From SLRI01 sp964528705 (GTDB lineage Bacteria; Pseudomonadota; Alphaproteobacteria; Geminicoccales; Geminicoccaceae): a DNA stretch of 8,252 nucleotides. This document shows, in pieces, positions 1 to 6,668 of this stretch. A model generated the notes under the pieces. It had not been told where the DNA came from and made no database searches. It saw nothing but the letters and a program-made list of their open reading frames with translations. A program made the position numbers and the translations under genes. Each line of letters begins with the position of its first letter. The first letter of the stretch is position 1. Location: NCBI GenBank assembly GCA_964528705.1, contig CAZGUW010000225.1, positions 1-8,252 of the forward strand, given 5' to 3'.

Positions 1-122
1 GCATACTGCATGATCGGCTTGTCGACGACCGGCAGCATCTCCTTGGGCAGCACCTTGGTCGCCGGCAGCATCCGCGTGCCGAGGCCGGCAACCGGGAACA
101 CGACTTTCCTGATGGGCGTCAT
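1..122 (-). CDS. galU: UTP--glucose-1-phosphate uridylyltransferase, 5' part only
   Basis: This enzyme makes UDP-glucose from UTP and glucose-1-phosphate in the cytoplasm, supplying surface polysaccharide and glycan synthesis. Only the first 40 codons are inside the window. They contain the nucleotidyltransferase signature almost exactly as in GalU: VAGLGTRMLPATK at residues 11-23, then PKEMLPVVDKP at 26-36, ending IMQY. The Gly-rich loop with R17 and the PKE segment are the nucleotide-binding and catalytic parts of this family. The ATG (complement of 120-122) is preceded five bases upstream by a strong AGGAG, which supports the start. The gene is divergent from the ppiC cluster. Other sugar-nucleotide pyrophosphorylases such as RmlA share the first loop, but the MLPATK...PKEMLPVVDKP spelling is that of GalU. 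The C-terminal two thirds cannot be checked here. Confidence 0.93.
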   Translation of the reverse strand, partial: MTPIRKVVFPVAGLGTRMLPATKVLPKEMLPVVDKPIMQY

Positions 123-127
123 CTGTT

Positions 128-132
128 CTCCT
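128..132 (-). promoter_or_regulatory. Ribosome binding site of galU
   Basis: CTCCT on the plus strand reads AGGAG on the minus strand, inside GAGGAGA. It lies five bases before the galU ATG and fixes the start. Confidence 0.8.
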
Positions 133-212
133 CGTGGCGCAGGTCCAGAGATCCCGACGGCCGGATCCGGAACGGTGGACACATGCCACCATCGAGCCGG
201 AGCCGCAAACGC

Positions 213-235
213 CGGGGCTCTTCTAGCCAGCCCCG
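213..235. other. Hairpin in the galU-ppiC intergenic region
   Basis: CGGGGCT (213-219) and AGCCCCG (229-235) are perfect 7-base complements around a 9-base loop. GGCT (216-219) and AGCC (225-228) allow an alternative, shorter fold. No T-run follows on either strand, so it does not look like an intrinsic terminator. It would lie in the 5' leader of galU if that promoter is upstream near 300-340. Role unknown. Confidence 0.45.
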
Positions 236-309
236 AGACCTCGTAGCAAGAGCGGCGCGGCGGCACGCCACGTCTCCCTCACGGCACGGTGGAAACTACG
301 CAGGCTTTA

Positions 310-324
310 TTAAGTTCCGGTTAA
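310..324. promoter_or_regulatory. Candidate CtrA-binding site (TTAA-N7-TTAA)
   Basis: TTAA (310-313), seven bases GTTCCGG, then TTAA (321-324) is a perfect match to the consensus half-sites and spacing recognised by CtrA, the cell-cycle response regulator of Alphaproteobacteria. TTAA is very rare in this GC-rich window, and I noticed no other copy. The site lies about 90 bases upstream of the ppiC start and about 190 bases upstream of the galU start, so it could serve either gene. That CtrA binds here is inferred from the sequence match alone. Confidence 0.45.
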
Positions 325-413
325 GGTCCTGATGCGCCCGGCTTGCCGGCCTGCACGGTTTGTGGCTCTATGCGCGCCGATTCACATCCCAGATCCCAAT
401 CGAAAGCTCCCCC

Positions 414-1235
414 ATGATCCGTCTGTCGCGTTTTGGCCTCGCCCTAGCGCTCGTCCTCGGCACGGCCGGCGCTGCCTCGGCCCAGGAGGATCCGGTGGTC
501 GCCAAGGTCGGCGATATCGAGTTCCACCGGAGTGACCTCGAGCAGAGCTACATGGAGCTGCCCGAGCAGTTCCGGCAGATGCCGATCGAGGCCATCTACG
601 ACCCGATGCTCGACCGGCTCATCGATGGCCAGCTCCTGCTCGAGGCCGCCGAGGCCGAGAACCTGGCCAGCGAGGCCGACGTCGAGGCGGCGATTGCCCG
701 GGCCCGAGCGGATGTCCTGCGCCAGACGCTGATCGAGCGGGCCGTCCTCGACGCCACCGACGAGGCGACGCTCAAGGCGGCCTACGAGGAGCGCGCTGCC
801 CAGCCCGATTTCGCCATCGAGGAGGTGACCGCCCGCCACATCCTGGTCGAGACCGAGGAGGAGGCGCAGGCGGTGATCGCCGAGCTCGACGCCGGTGCCG
901 ATTTCACCGAGCTCGCCATGGAGCGCTCGACCGATCCGGCTGCTGCGCGCGGCGGCGAGCTCGGCAGCTTCCGCCGCGGCGCCATGGTACCCGAGTTCGA
1001 GGAGGCCGCCTTCGCGCTCGAGCCCGGCAGCTACAGCAAGGAGCCGGTGCAGACGCAGTTCGGCTACCACGTCATTCTGGTCGAGGCGAAGGAGACCACC
1101 AACCCGACCTTCGAGGAGACCGAGCCCGAGCTGCGGGCCGAGCTGGCCCGCGACGCGGTCGAGGGCCTGCTCGCCGAGGTCCGCGAGGGTGCCGAAGTGG
1201 AGCGCTTCAACATCGACGGCACGCCGCGCGAGTAG
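414..1235 (+). CDS. Exported parvulin-type peptidyl-prolyl cis-trans isomerase (PpiC/SurA-like)
   Basis: This is a periplasmic folding catalyst that isomerises X-Pro bonds in exported proteins. The 273-residue product starts with a Sec signal peptide (basic MIRLSR, a Leu/Ala core, then ASA at 21-23, so cleavage before Q24 is likely). A SurA-N-like helical chaperone region follows (about 28-125), then one parvulin domain (about 138-228). Visible parvulin marks are H142 in TARHILV, the signature F164-x3-A167-x4-S172-x-D174 with GGELGSF at 180-186, MVPEFEEAAFAL at 191-202, and FGYHVI at 216-221. A short acidic helical tail ends the protein. An in-frame TTG at 360 would add 18 residues ahead of the signal peptide, so the ATG at 414 is preferred although its ribosome site is weak. 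It is followed 55 bases later by argJ. It has one rotamase domain, whereas E. coli SurA has two. Confidence 0.9.
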   Translation: MIRLSRFGLALALVLGTAGAASAQEDPVVAKVGDIEFHRSDLEQSYMELPEQFRQMPIEAIYDPMLDRLIDGQLLLEAAEAENLASEADVEAAIARARADVLRQTLIERAVLDATDEATLKAAYEERAAQPDFAIEEVTARHILVETEEEAQAVIAELDAGADFTELAMERSTDPAAARGGELGSFRRGAMVPEFEEAAFALEPGSYSKEPVQTQFGYHVILVEAKETTNPTFEETEPELRAELARDAVEGLLAEVREGAEVERFNIDGTPRE

Positions 1236-1290
1236 CTCGCCCGCGCGGCCTTCCGGCTCCGCCAGCACGTCCCATCCGCAGGCACCGCCC

Positions 1291-2544
1291 ATGCCGAAGC
1301 CCCTTGAGCCTTCGCCGCTTGCACCGCCGACGCCGGCACCACCGCCAGCCGTTCAGGGGGCCCGGTTCGCCACGCTGGCGGCGGGTATCCGCTATGTCGG
1401 CCGACCCGACCTCCTGCTGATCGAGCTGGCACCCGGCAGCACGGCGGCGGGCGTCTTCACGCGCTCGCTGACCCCCGGCCATCCGGTCGTCTGGTGCCGC
1501 GAGGCACTCGCCCGCGGACTCGAGCAGGGCGGACGGGCGCGGGCGGTCATCGTCAATGCCGGCAACGCCAATGTCTGCCGCGGTGCCGAGGGCGACGCGG
1601 CGGTGGGCCGCGAGGTGGCGGCGGTGCAGGCTGCCCTGGACTGTGCGGCCGAGGAGGTCCTCGTCGCCTCCACCGGTGTGATCGGCGAGCGTCTGGCCGT
1701 CGAGAAGATCGAGGCGGCGGTGCCGGCGCTGGTGGCCGGGCTGCACGAGGATGGGGCGGAGGCTGCGGCCCGCGCCATCATGACGACCGATACCTTCCCG
1801 AAATGGGCTTCGGCCACGGCCAGCATCGGCGGCAGGACGGTGACGCTGACCGGCATCGCCAAGGGCTCCGGCATGATCGCCCCCGACATGGCGACCATGC
1901 TGGCCTTCGCCGTCACCGATGCCGCCCTGCCGGCGCCGGTCCTGCAGACCCTCCTGAACCGAGCCACCGACCGTTCCTTCAACGCGACGACGGTGGATGG
2001 CGACACATCGACCTCGGACACGCTTCTGCTCTTCGCCACCGGCCGGGCCGGCAACGTACCGCCGTCGAGCGCCGACGACCCCGGCCTCGCCGACTTCGTC
2101 CGGGCCCTCGATGCCGTGATGATCGACCTGGCGCAGCAGGTGGTACGCGACGGGGAGGGGGCGCAGAAGTTCATCGAGATCACCGTCGAGGGTGCGATGG
2201 ACGACGCATCGGCCCGGCGCATCGGCCTCGTCGTCGCCAACTCGCCCCTGGTCAAGACGGCGATTGCCGGTGCCGACGCCAATTGGGGGCGAATCGTCAT
2301 GGCTGTCGGCAGGGCCGGCGAGGCGATCGATCCGGCGCGGCTCGGTGTCGCCTTCGGTGGGCACGACGTCGCCCGGAACGGTGCCGCCGTCCCTGATCTC
2401 GACGAGGCGCCGGTGGCCGCGCACCTGGCGGGCCCGGAGATTCTGATCGACATCAGGGTCGGTGACGGCCCGGGCCGGGCCACCGTCTGGACCTGCGACC
2501 TGACGCACGGCTACATCGACATCAACGCCGACTACCGGAGCTGA
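1291..2544 (+). CDS. argJ: Glutamate N-acetyltransferase / amino-acid acetyltransferase ArgJ
   Basis: ArgJ transfers the acetyl group from N-acetylornithine to glutamate in the cyclic arginine pathway; bifunctional forms also use acetyl-CoA. The 417-residue product is of normal family length. It is a self-cleaving Ntn-type enzyme. The processing site is in KGSGMIAPDMATML (191-204), where the cut between A201 and T202 frees T202 as the new N-terminal nucleophile of the beta chain. The oxyanion-hole pair is T128-G129 in ASTGVIGERL. Other hallmarks are NAGNANVCRG (89-98), MTTDTFPK (164-171), the DGDTSTSD segment (236-243), ANSPLVKTA (316-324), NWGRI (331-335) and the C-terminus INADYRS. The N-terminal Pro-rich stretch (2-20) includes SPLAP, which is common in alphaproteobacterial ArgJ. 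The frame stays open back to 895, but that overlaps ppiC; the ATG at 1291 matches the family start. Whether it is mono- or bifunctional cannot be told from the sequence. Confidence 0.96.
   Translation: MPKPLEPSPLAPPTPAPPPAVQGARFATLAAGIRYVGRPDLLLIELAPGSTAAGVFTRSLTPGHPVVWCREALARGLEQGGRARAVIVNAGNANVCRGAEGDAAVGREVAAVQAALDCAAEEVLVASTGVIGERLAVEKIEAAVPALVAGLHEDGAEAAARAIMTTDTFPKWASATASIGGRTVTLTGIAKGSGMIAPDMATMLAFAVTDAALPAPVLQTLLNRATDRSFNATTVDGDTSTSDTLLLFATGRAGNVPPSSADDPGLADFVRALDAVMIDLAQQVVRDGEGAQKFIEITVEGAMDDASARRIGLVVANSPLVKTAIAGADANWGRIVMAVGRAGEAIDPARLGVAFGGHDVARNGAAVPDLDEAPVAAHLAGPEILIDIRVGDGPGRATVWTCDLTHGYIDINADYRS
2537..2540 (+). promoter_or_regulatory. Ribosome binding site supporting the mutT GTG start
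   Basis: GGAG inside the last codons of argJ lies nine bases before GTG at 2550. It supports that non-ATG start and translational coupling to argJ. Confidence 0.6.
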
Positions 2545-2549
2545 GCAGG

Positions 2550-2981
2550 GTGACAGAGCCGGCCGGTGCTGCGCCGCAGGCCCTGCCGATCGTCCTCGTC
2601 GCCGCCGTGGCGCTGATCGACGAGGACCATCGCGTGCTGGTAGCGACTAGGCCGGCGCGCAAGAGCATGGCGGGGCTCTGGGAGTTCCCGGGCGGCAAGC
2701 TCGAGCCCGGCGAGAGCCCGGAAGCCTGCCTGATCCGCGAGCTGCACGAAGAGCTCGGCATCGTCACCCATGCCGCCTGCCTGGCGCCCCTGACGTTCGC
2801 GAGCCACGCCTACCCGGACTTCCACCTGCTCATGCCGCTCTATGTCTGCCGGGTCTGGGAGGGCGAGCCGGAGCCGCGGGAAGGCCAGAAGATCCGCTGG
2901 CTGCGGCCGGGTGCCCTCTTCGACCTGCCGATGCCCGAGGCCGACAAGCCGCTCCTGCCCTTCCTCCACGAGCTGCTCTGA
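2550..2981 (+). CDS. mutT: MutT-type Nudix hydrolase (8-oxo-dGTP diphosphatase)
   Basis: This enzyme is predicted to hydrolyse oxidised dGTP (8-oxo-dGTP) to the monophosphate, keeping it out of DNA. The 143-residue protein has a perfect Nudix box, G-x5-E-x7-RE-U-x-EE-x-G-U, at residues 49-71: G49, E55, R63-E64, E67-E68, G70, I71. The two glutamate pairs hold the catalytic Mg2+. WEFPGGKLEPGE at 44-55 and the later W-E-G-E-P...EGQ...W pattern (103-117) are as in E. coli MutT, which favours MutT over other Nudix hydrolases. Length is normal. The start is GTG at 2550, five bases after the argJ stop. The next gene begins nine bases after its own stop, so the three genes look like one transcript. 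Exact substrate preference is inferred from similarity. Confidence 0.9.
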   Translation: MTEPAGAAPQALPIVLVAAVALIDEDHRVLVATRPARKSMAGLWEFPGGKLEPGESPEACLIRELHEELGIVTHAACLAPLTFASHAYPDFHLLMPLYVCRVWEGEPEPREGQKIRWLRPGALFDLPMPEADKPLLPFLHELL

Positions 2982-2985
2982 GGGG
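2981..2985 (+). promoter_or_regulatory. Ribosome binding site of the AEC transporter gene
   Basis: AGGGG overlaps the last base of the mutT stop codon and lies five bases before ATG 2991, which supports that start. Confidence 0.6.
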
Positions 2986-2990
2986 CGGGC

Positions 2991-3926
2991 ATGGCGGCGC
3001 TGTTCGACGTGGCGCTGCCCTTCTTCGCGCTCATCTTCTGTGGCTACGTGGCACTGGCGAAGAAGCTCGTCGGCCCGACGGCGGTCCAGGGCCTCAACGC
3101 CTTCGTCTTCCACTTCGCCCTGCCGGCGCTGCTCTTCGCCAAGGTCGGGACGACGCCGGTGGCCGAGCTCTTCGACTGGCGCTTCTTCGCCGCCTTCTAC
3201 GGTGTCGCCTTCAGCCTGTGGATCCTGATATCGGCATTCGCCCGCTGGCGCTTCGGCCTGCCGGTTGCCGAGGCGGCGGTCGCTGGCGCCGGCAGTATCT
3301 GGACCAATTCCGGCTATATGGGCGTGCCGCTCCTGATCACGGCACTCGGCCCGGACGCGGCGCTGCCGGCCGTGCTGGCGCTGACCTTCGACAACCTGAT
3401 CACGGCACCCATCCTGATCATGTTCCTCGAGGCCCGAACCGGGCACGGTGGCGACCGGCTCGCGACGCTGCGCACGGTCGGCCGGAACCTGCTGAAGAAC
3501 CCGCTCGTGCTCGCGGTCTTCGCCGGCTTCGCCTGGACCCTGACCGGCCTCGACCTGCCGACACCGATCGGCAACTTCGCCGGGCTGCTCGGCGCCGCAG
3601 CGGCTCCCTGCGCGCTCTTCGCGCTCGGCGCCTCGCTGGTCGGCGCACCGATCGCCGGTGCCCGCGCCGAGATCCTGACCTTCGGCGCGCTCAAGCTCGT
3701 CGTCCACCCGGCCGTCATGGCCGTGGTGGTGCTCTGGCTGCTGCCGCTCCGCCCGGAGCTCGCCGTCGCCACCATCGTCACGGCGAGCCTGCCGACCGGG
3801 GCCTCGGTCTTCGTTTTGGCCGAACGCTATGCCGTCTACGCCACCCGCGCCTCTTCACTGGTGCTGGCGACGCACGCCCTTTCGGTGGTCACGGTGACGG
3901 CGGTGCTGATCTGGGCCACGGGCTGA
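2991..3926 (+). CDS. AEC-family (auxin efflux carrier-like) transporter
   Basis: This is an inner-membrane permease of the AEC family, whose bacterial members move organic anions such as malonate (MdcF type) or are orphan transporters. The 311-residue protein is hydrophobic throughout, with about ten membrane segments in two halves, the usual size for the family. Recognisable marks are the early FHFALPALLF (40-49), NSGYMGVPL (106-114, the family's N-x-G-[YF]-x-G-x-P crossover motif), LTFDNLITAPIL (131-142), KNPLVLA (169-175), CALFALGASL (207-216) and ASLPTGASVFVLAERY (265-280). It is the last gene of the ppiC-argJ-mutT direction and ends seven bases from the stop of the convergent cyclase gene. 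Substrate cannot be assigned. The auxin name is historical, and neighbours suggest nothing specific. Confidence 0.88.
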   Translation: MAALFDVALPFFALIFCGYVALAKKLVGPTAVQGLNAFVFHFALPALLFAKVGTTPVAELFDWRFFAAFYGVAFSLWILISAFARWRFGLPVAEAAVAGAGSIWTNSGYMGVPLLITALGPDAALPAVLALTFDNLITAPILIMFLEARTGHGGDRLATLRTVGRNLLKNPLVLAVFAGFAWTLTGLDLPTPIGNFAGLLGAAAAPCALFALGASLVGAPIAGARAEILTFGALKLVVHPAVMAVVVLWLLPLRPELAVATIVTASLPTGASVFVLAERYAVYATRASSLVLATHALSVVTVTAVLIWATG

Positions 3927-3940
3927 GGGTGCTCAGTGCC
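3921..3940. terminator. Hairpin across the two convergent stop codons
   Basis: CTGAG (3923-3927), loop GGTG, then CTCAG (3932-3936) form a perfect 5-base stem. It can extend by GG/CC across a two-base bulge to 3921-3940. The TGA of the AEC gene lies in the left arm and the TGA of the cyclase gene, read on the other strand, in the right arm. A compact bidirectional terminator is possible. There is no T-run on either side, so this is a weak call. Confidence 0.3.
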
Positions 3941-4865
3941 GGCGCCTGAGGCGGCGGAGGGCTTCGAGGACGACGAGCGCCAGCGCCGGCCAGACGACCC
4001 AGAGCGTGCCGGACCAGGTGGCGAGGTTGATCAGGAAAAGGCCGGCGACGATGATCGCGAGGCGGGCGTAAGTGGCGTCGAACCAGCTTCGCGTCAGCAG
4101 TGGCGCCGCCTCGAGGCCCAGCAGCATCAGCATGGCGATGCCCGGCCAATGCGCCCAGAAGCCGGCGCCGGTGAAGATGTCGACGGCCACGAGGCCGAGC
4201 CAGACGACGCCCAGGAACTGCGCGTGGCGACGGATGCGGGGCCACCCGCCGCGGTTGGCTGGTTCGGCCGCGGGCTCCTCGGGCGGCGGGGGTGCGGCCC
4301 GGGTCCGTTGGCGGTGGCTGCCCCAGTGCGGGGCGCTGCGCGTGCTGCCGTCCAGCGCCACCCGGTAGACGGGCACCTCCGCACCCAGGTTCTTCGGCCG
4401 CTGCTGGCCGAGATAGTCGAAGCCGACCTCGAGCTTGGCGTGCACCTGATCGTAGACCGGCTGCGAGATCAGCACGCCGCCGGGCTCGGCCATGGCTTCG
4501 AGCCGGGCCGCCAGGTTGACGCCGTCGCCGAAGAGGTCGTCGCCGTCCACCATGACGTCGCCGAGATGGACGCCGATGCGGAACTGGGTGGCGCCGGGGG
4601 CGGCGTGCCGGCCGGCGAGCTCGCGCTGCACCTCGATGGCGCATTGCACCGCCTCGACCACGGACGGAAACTCGGCGAGGAGCCCGTCTCCGGCCTTGCT
4701 GAAGATGCGCCCCCGGTGCCGCTCGATCAGCCGGGCGAAGACGGCGCGTGCCGCCCGGAGCGCCGCCAGCGCCGCCGCCTCGTCGGCCGCCATGGCCCGG
4801 CTGTAGCCGACCGCGTCGGCGACGAGGATGGTCGTCAGCTTGCGCTCGACGCGCGCCGAATCCAT
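3933..4865 (-). CDS. Class III adenylate/guanylate cyclase with C-terminal membrane domain
   Basis: Predicted to make cAMP from ATP. The 310-residue protein has a class III catalytic domain at about 8-170. All key positions are visible: metal-binding D17 (VADAVGYS) and D60 (SKAGDG), adenine-selecting K57 and D110 (DGDDLFGDG), and transition-state N117 and R121 (VNLAARLE). One chain therefore carries the full set and should work as a homodimer. A Pro/Glu-rich linker (about 190-204) follows, then four hydrophobic segments (about 215-233, 240-256, 267-283, 287-301) and a basic tail RRLRRRH. The four segments look like two copies of a two-helix unit, each with W-x-x-W-P (237-241 and 289-293), resembling the 2TM-domain family. 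There is no N-terminal sensor domain. It follows the UxaA-family gene by 41 bases on the same strand and may be co-transcribed. ATP rather than GTP specificity is inferred from K57 and D110. Confidence 0.9.
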   Translation of the reverse strand: MDSARVERKLTTILVADAVGYSRAMAADEAAALAALRAARAVFARLIERHRGRIFSKAGDGLLAEFPSVVEAVQCAIEVQRELAGRHAAPGATQFRIGVHLGDVMVDGDDLFGDGVNLAARLEAMAEPGGVLISQPVYDQVHAKLEVGFDYLGQQRPKNLGAEVPVYRVALDGSTRSAPHWGSHRQRTRAAPPPPEEPAAEPANRGGWPRIRRHAQFLGVVWLGLVAVDIFTGAGFWAHWPGIAMLMLLGLEAAPLLTRSWFDATYARLAIIVAGLFLINLATWSGTLWVVWPALALVVLEALRRLRRRH

Positions 4866-4906
4866 GCGCCACCGGCTCCGGGGTCAGGGCAGGGACCGGG
4901 CGACCG

Positions 4907-6433
4907 CTACATCACGGCGCCGATCTGCCAGGGAATGAACTCGTGGTCGCCGATGCCGAGCGCTTCCGACTTCGACGGCTCGCCGGAGGCCACGCGCAGC
5001 AGGAGGTCGAGGATCTCGCGGCCCTTGCTCTCGATCGTCGCCCCGCCGCTCAGGATGTCGCCGCAATTGATGTCCATGTCCTCCTCCATGCGCTCGTACA
5101 TGGCGGTGTTGGTGGCGAGCTTGATCGACGGTGCCGGCTTGAAGCCGAAGCAGGAGCCGCGGCCGGTGGTGAAGGCGACGATGTTCGAGCCCGAGGCGAC
5201 CTGGCCGGTGACCGAGCAAGGGTCGTAGCCGGGGCTGTCCATGAAGAGGAAGCCTTTGGTCGTCGCCATCTCGGCATAGCGGAGCACGCCGGCGAGGTTG
5301 GTGGTCCCGCCCTTGGCGGCCGCCCCCAGCGACTTCTCGAGGATGGTGGTGAGCCCGCCCGCCTTGTTGCCGGGGGAGGGGTTGTTGTTCATCTCGCCGC
5401 CGTTGGAGGCCGTGTACTCCTCCCACCACTTGATCCGGTCGATCAGCTTCTGGCCCACGGCCTCGCTCACGGCCCGCTGGGTCAGGAGATGCTCGGCGCC
5501 GTAGATCTCGGGCGTCTCGCCGAGGATGCCGGTGCCACCCTGGGCGACGAGGAGGTCGGTCGCGTAGCCGAGCGCCGGGTTGGCGGTGATGCCGGAATAG
5601 GCGTCCGAGCCGCCGCACTGCAGGGCCACAGTGAGCTCCGAGGCGGACACCTTCTGCCGGCCGAACTCGTTGGCGTGCGGCAGCATCTCCTTGATGATCG
5701 CCGTCGCCCGCTCGACGGTCTTCCGCGTGCCGCCGGTGTCCTGCATGGTCATGGTCTGGAAGAAGGGACCCCGCTCGATCTGGTAGGCCTCGAGCAGGAA
5801 GTCGATCTGGTTCACCTCGCAGCCGAGGCCGATCATCAGGATGCCGGCGAAGTTCGGGTGCCGCGCATAGCCCCAGAGCGTGCGCTGCAGGGCGGCGAAG
5901 CCCTCGCCGCGGTCGGCCATGCCGCAGCCGGTGGAGTGGGTCAGCGCCACGATCCCGTCGACGTTCGGGTACTGCGCCAGCACCTCCTTGGGGAAGTTCT
6001 GCTGCAGGAAGCGGCAGACCGAGGCCGAGCAGTTCACCGAGGAGAGCACGCCGATATAGTTGCGGGTGCCGACCTTGCCGTTCTTGCGGACGAAGCCCTG
6101 GAACGTGTCGCGGTCGGCCTCGGGCACCATCTGGACCGGCTTGGCCCGGCTGCCGATGGCGTAGTCGCGGTCGAACTCGCCCATCTGACAGTTGTGCACG
6201 TGGACATGGTCGCCGGGCAGGATGTCGGCGCTGGCGAAGCCGATGATCTGGTCGTACTTGCGCACCGGCTCGCCATTGGCGATGCGGGTGGTCGCGATCT
6301 TGTGACCGGCCGGGATCTTCGCGGTCGTGGTCACCTTCTCGGTATCGAGGGTGGTGCGCTCGCCGATCGCCCGGCGGGCGACGACGACGTTGTCCTGGGC
6401 GTTCAGCCGGACGGTGAGTGCTGCGTCGGTCAT
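4907..6433 (-). CDS. UxaA/GarD-family sugar-acid dehydratase (altronate dehydratase-like)
   Basis: Enzymes of this family remove water from sugar acids, for example altronate to 2-keto-3-deoxygluconate, using a divalent metal. The 508-residue product is full length (E. coli UxaA is about 495). It has an N-terminal SAF-type domain (about 8-85, ending HVHVHN) and the large UxaA/GarD catalytic region from about 110. Family marks include GFVRKNGKVGTRNY (113-126), THSTGCG (165-171), GLGCEVNQ (202-209), CGGSDAYSGITANPALG (273-289), NPSPGNKAGGLTTILEKSLG (351-370) and TTGRGSCFG (422-430). The ATG has AGGAG six bases upstream (6440-6444). The same frame is open back to 7066, but that part lies opposite the MATE gene and is spurious. 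Substrate is unproven: altronate is most likely, with galactarate or another aldonate possible. No other hexuronate genes are in the window. Confidence 0.92.
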   Translation of the reverse strand: MTDAALTVRLNAQDNVVVARRAIGERTTLDTEKVTTTAKIPAGHKIATTRIANGEPVRKYDQIIGFASADILPGDHVHVHNCQMGEFDRDYAIGSRAKPVQMVPEADRDTFQGFVRKNGKVGTRNYIGVLSSVNCSASVCRFLQQNFPKEVLAQYPNVDGIVALTHSTGCGMADRGEGFAALQRTLWGYARHPNFAGILMIGLGCEVNQIDFLLEAYQIERGPFFQTMTMQDTGGTRKTVERATAIIKEMLPHANEFGRQKVSASELTVALQCGGSDAYSGITANPALGYATDLLVAQGGTGILGETPEIYGAEHLLTQRAVSEAVGQKLIDRIKWWEEYTASNGGEMNNNPSPGNKAGGLTTILEKSLGAAAKGGTTNLAGVLRYAEMATTKGFLFMDSPGYDPCSVTGQVASGSNIVAFTTGRGSCFGFKPAPSIKLATNTAMYERMEEDMDINCGDILSGGATIESKGREILDLLLRVASGEPSKSEALGIGDHEFIPWQIGAVM

Positions 6434-6439
6434 GCTCTG

Positions 6440-6444
6440 CTCCT
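6440..6444 (-). promoter_or_regulatory. Ribosome binding site of the UxaA-family gene
   Basis: CTCCT on the plus strand reads AGGAG on the minus strand, six bases before the ATG at 6433. It decides the start against the much longer open frame upstream. Confidence 0.75.
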
Positions 6445-6481
6445 GCGTGCGGGAACGGTCCGAGGAGCCGCCGCAACACGC

Positions 6482-6523
6482 CTTGTCTGGTATCGCTCCA
6501 AGTTTCGCAGAACTGCGGGCGAA
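6482..6523. promoter_or_regulatory. Candidate operator region: two palindromes between divergent genes
   Basis: CGCAG-AA-CTGCG (6506-6517) is a perfect 12-base palindrome, nested within TTCGC (6504-6508) and GCGAA (6519-6523). Next to it CTTG (6482-6485) and CAAG (6499-6502) flank TGGTAT...CCA, a shape like GntR-type operators. Both lie 50-90 bases upstream of the UxaA-family start, where a sugar-acid-responsive repressor could act. No regulator gene is in the window and no convincing -35/-10 pair was found, so this is a weak prediction. Confidence 0.3.
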
Positions 6524-6668
6524 CCGCCAGCCATCGGGCCACCTCGACGGGCGATTCCGGCGCCGCCCGCCGATGGTCGACCGGTGCTCGACGGCGCGGG
6601 CGGGAACGGCTAAGGACGGCGACCGCCACCACCAGCACCGAACCGGGCCAGCCAGAACAGGTCGAGCG

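Noticed and set aside
10..246. A 78-codon plus-strand frame over the galU start
   Set aside because: It overlaps the galU coding start antisense, and its translation shows nothing recognisable.
895..1290. N-terminal extension of ArgJ into ppiC
   Set aside because: The extension is Ser/Arg/Pro-rich out-of-frame ppiC sequence. Family length and N-terminus fit ATG 1291.
1207..2508. A 433-codon minus-strand frame opposite argJ, and a similar frame at 444-1292 opposite ppiC
   Set aside because: These are antisense shadows of strongly supported genes, with no start signal or recognisable domain.
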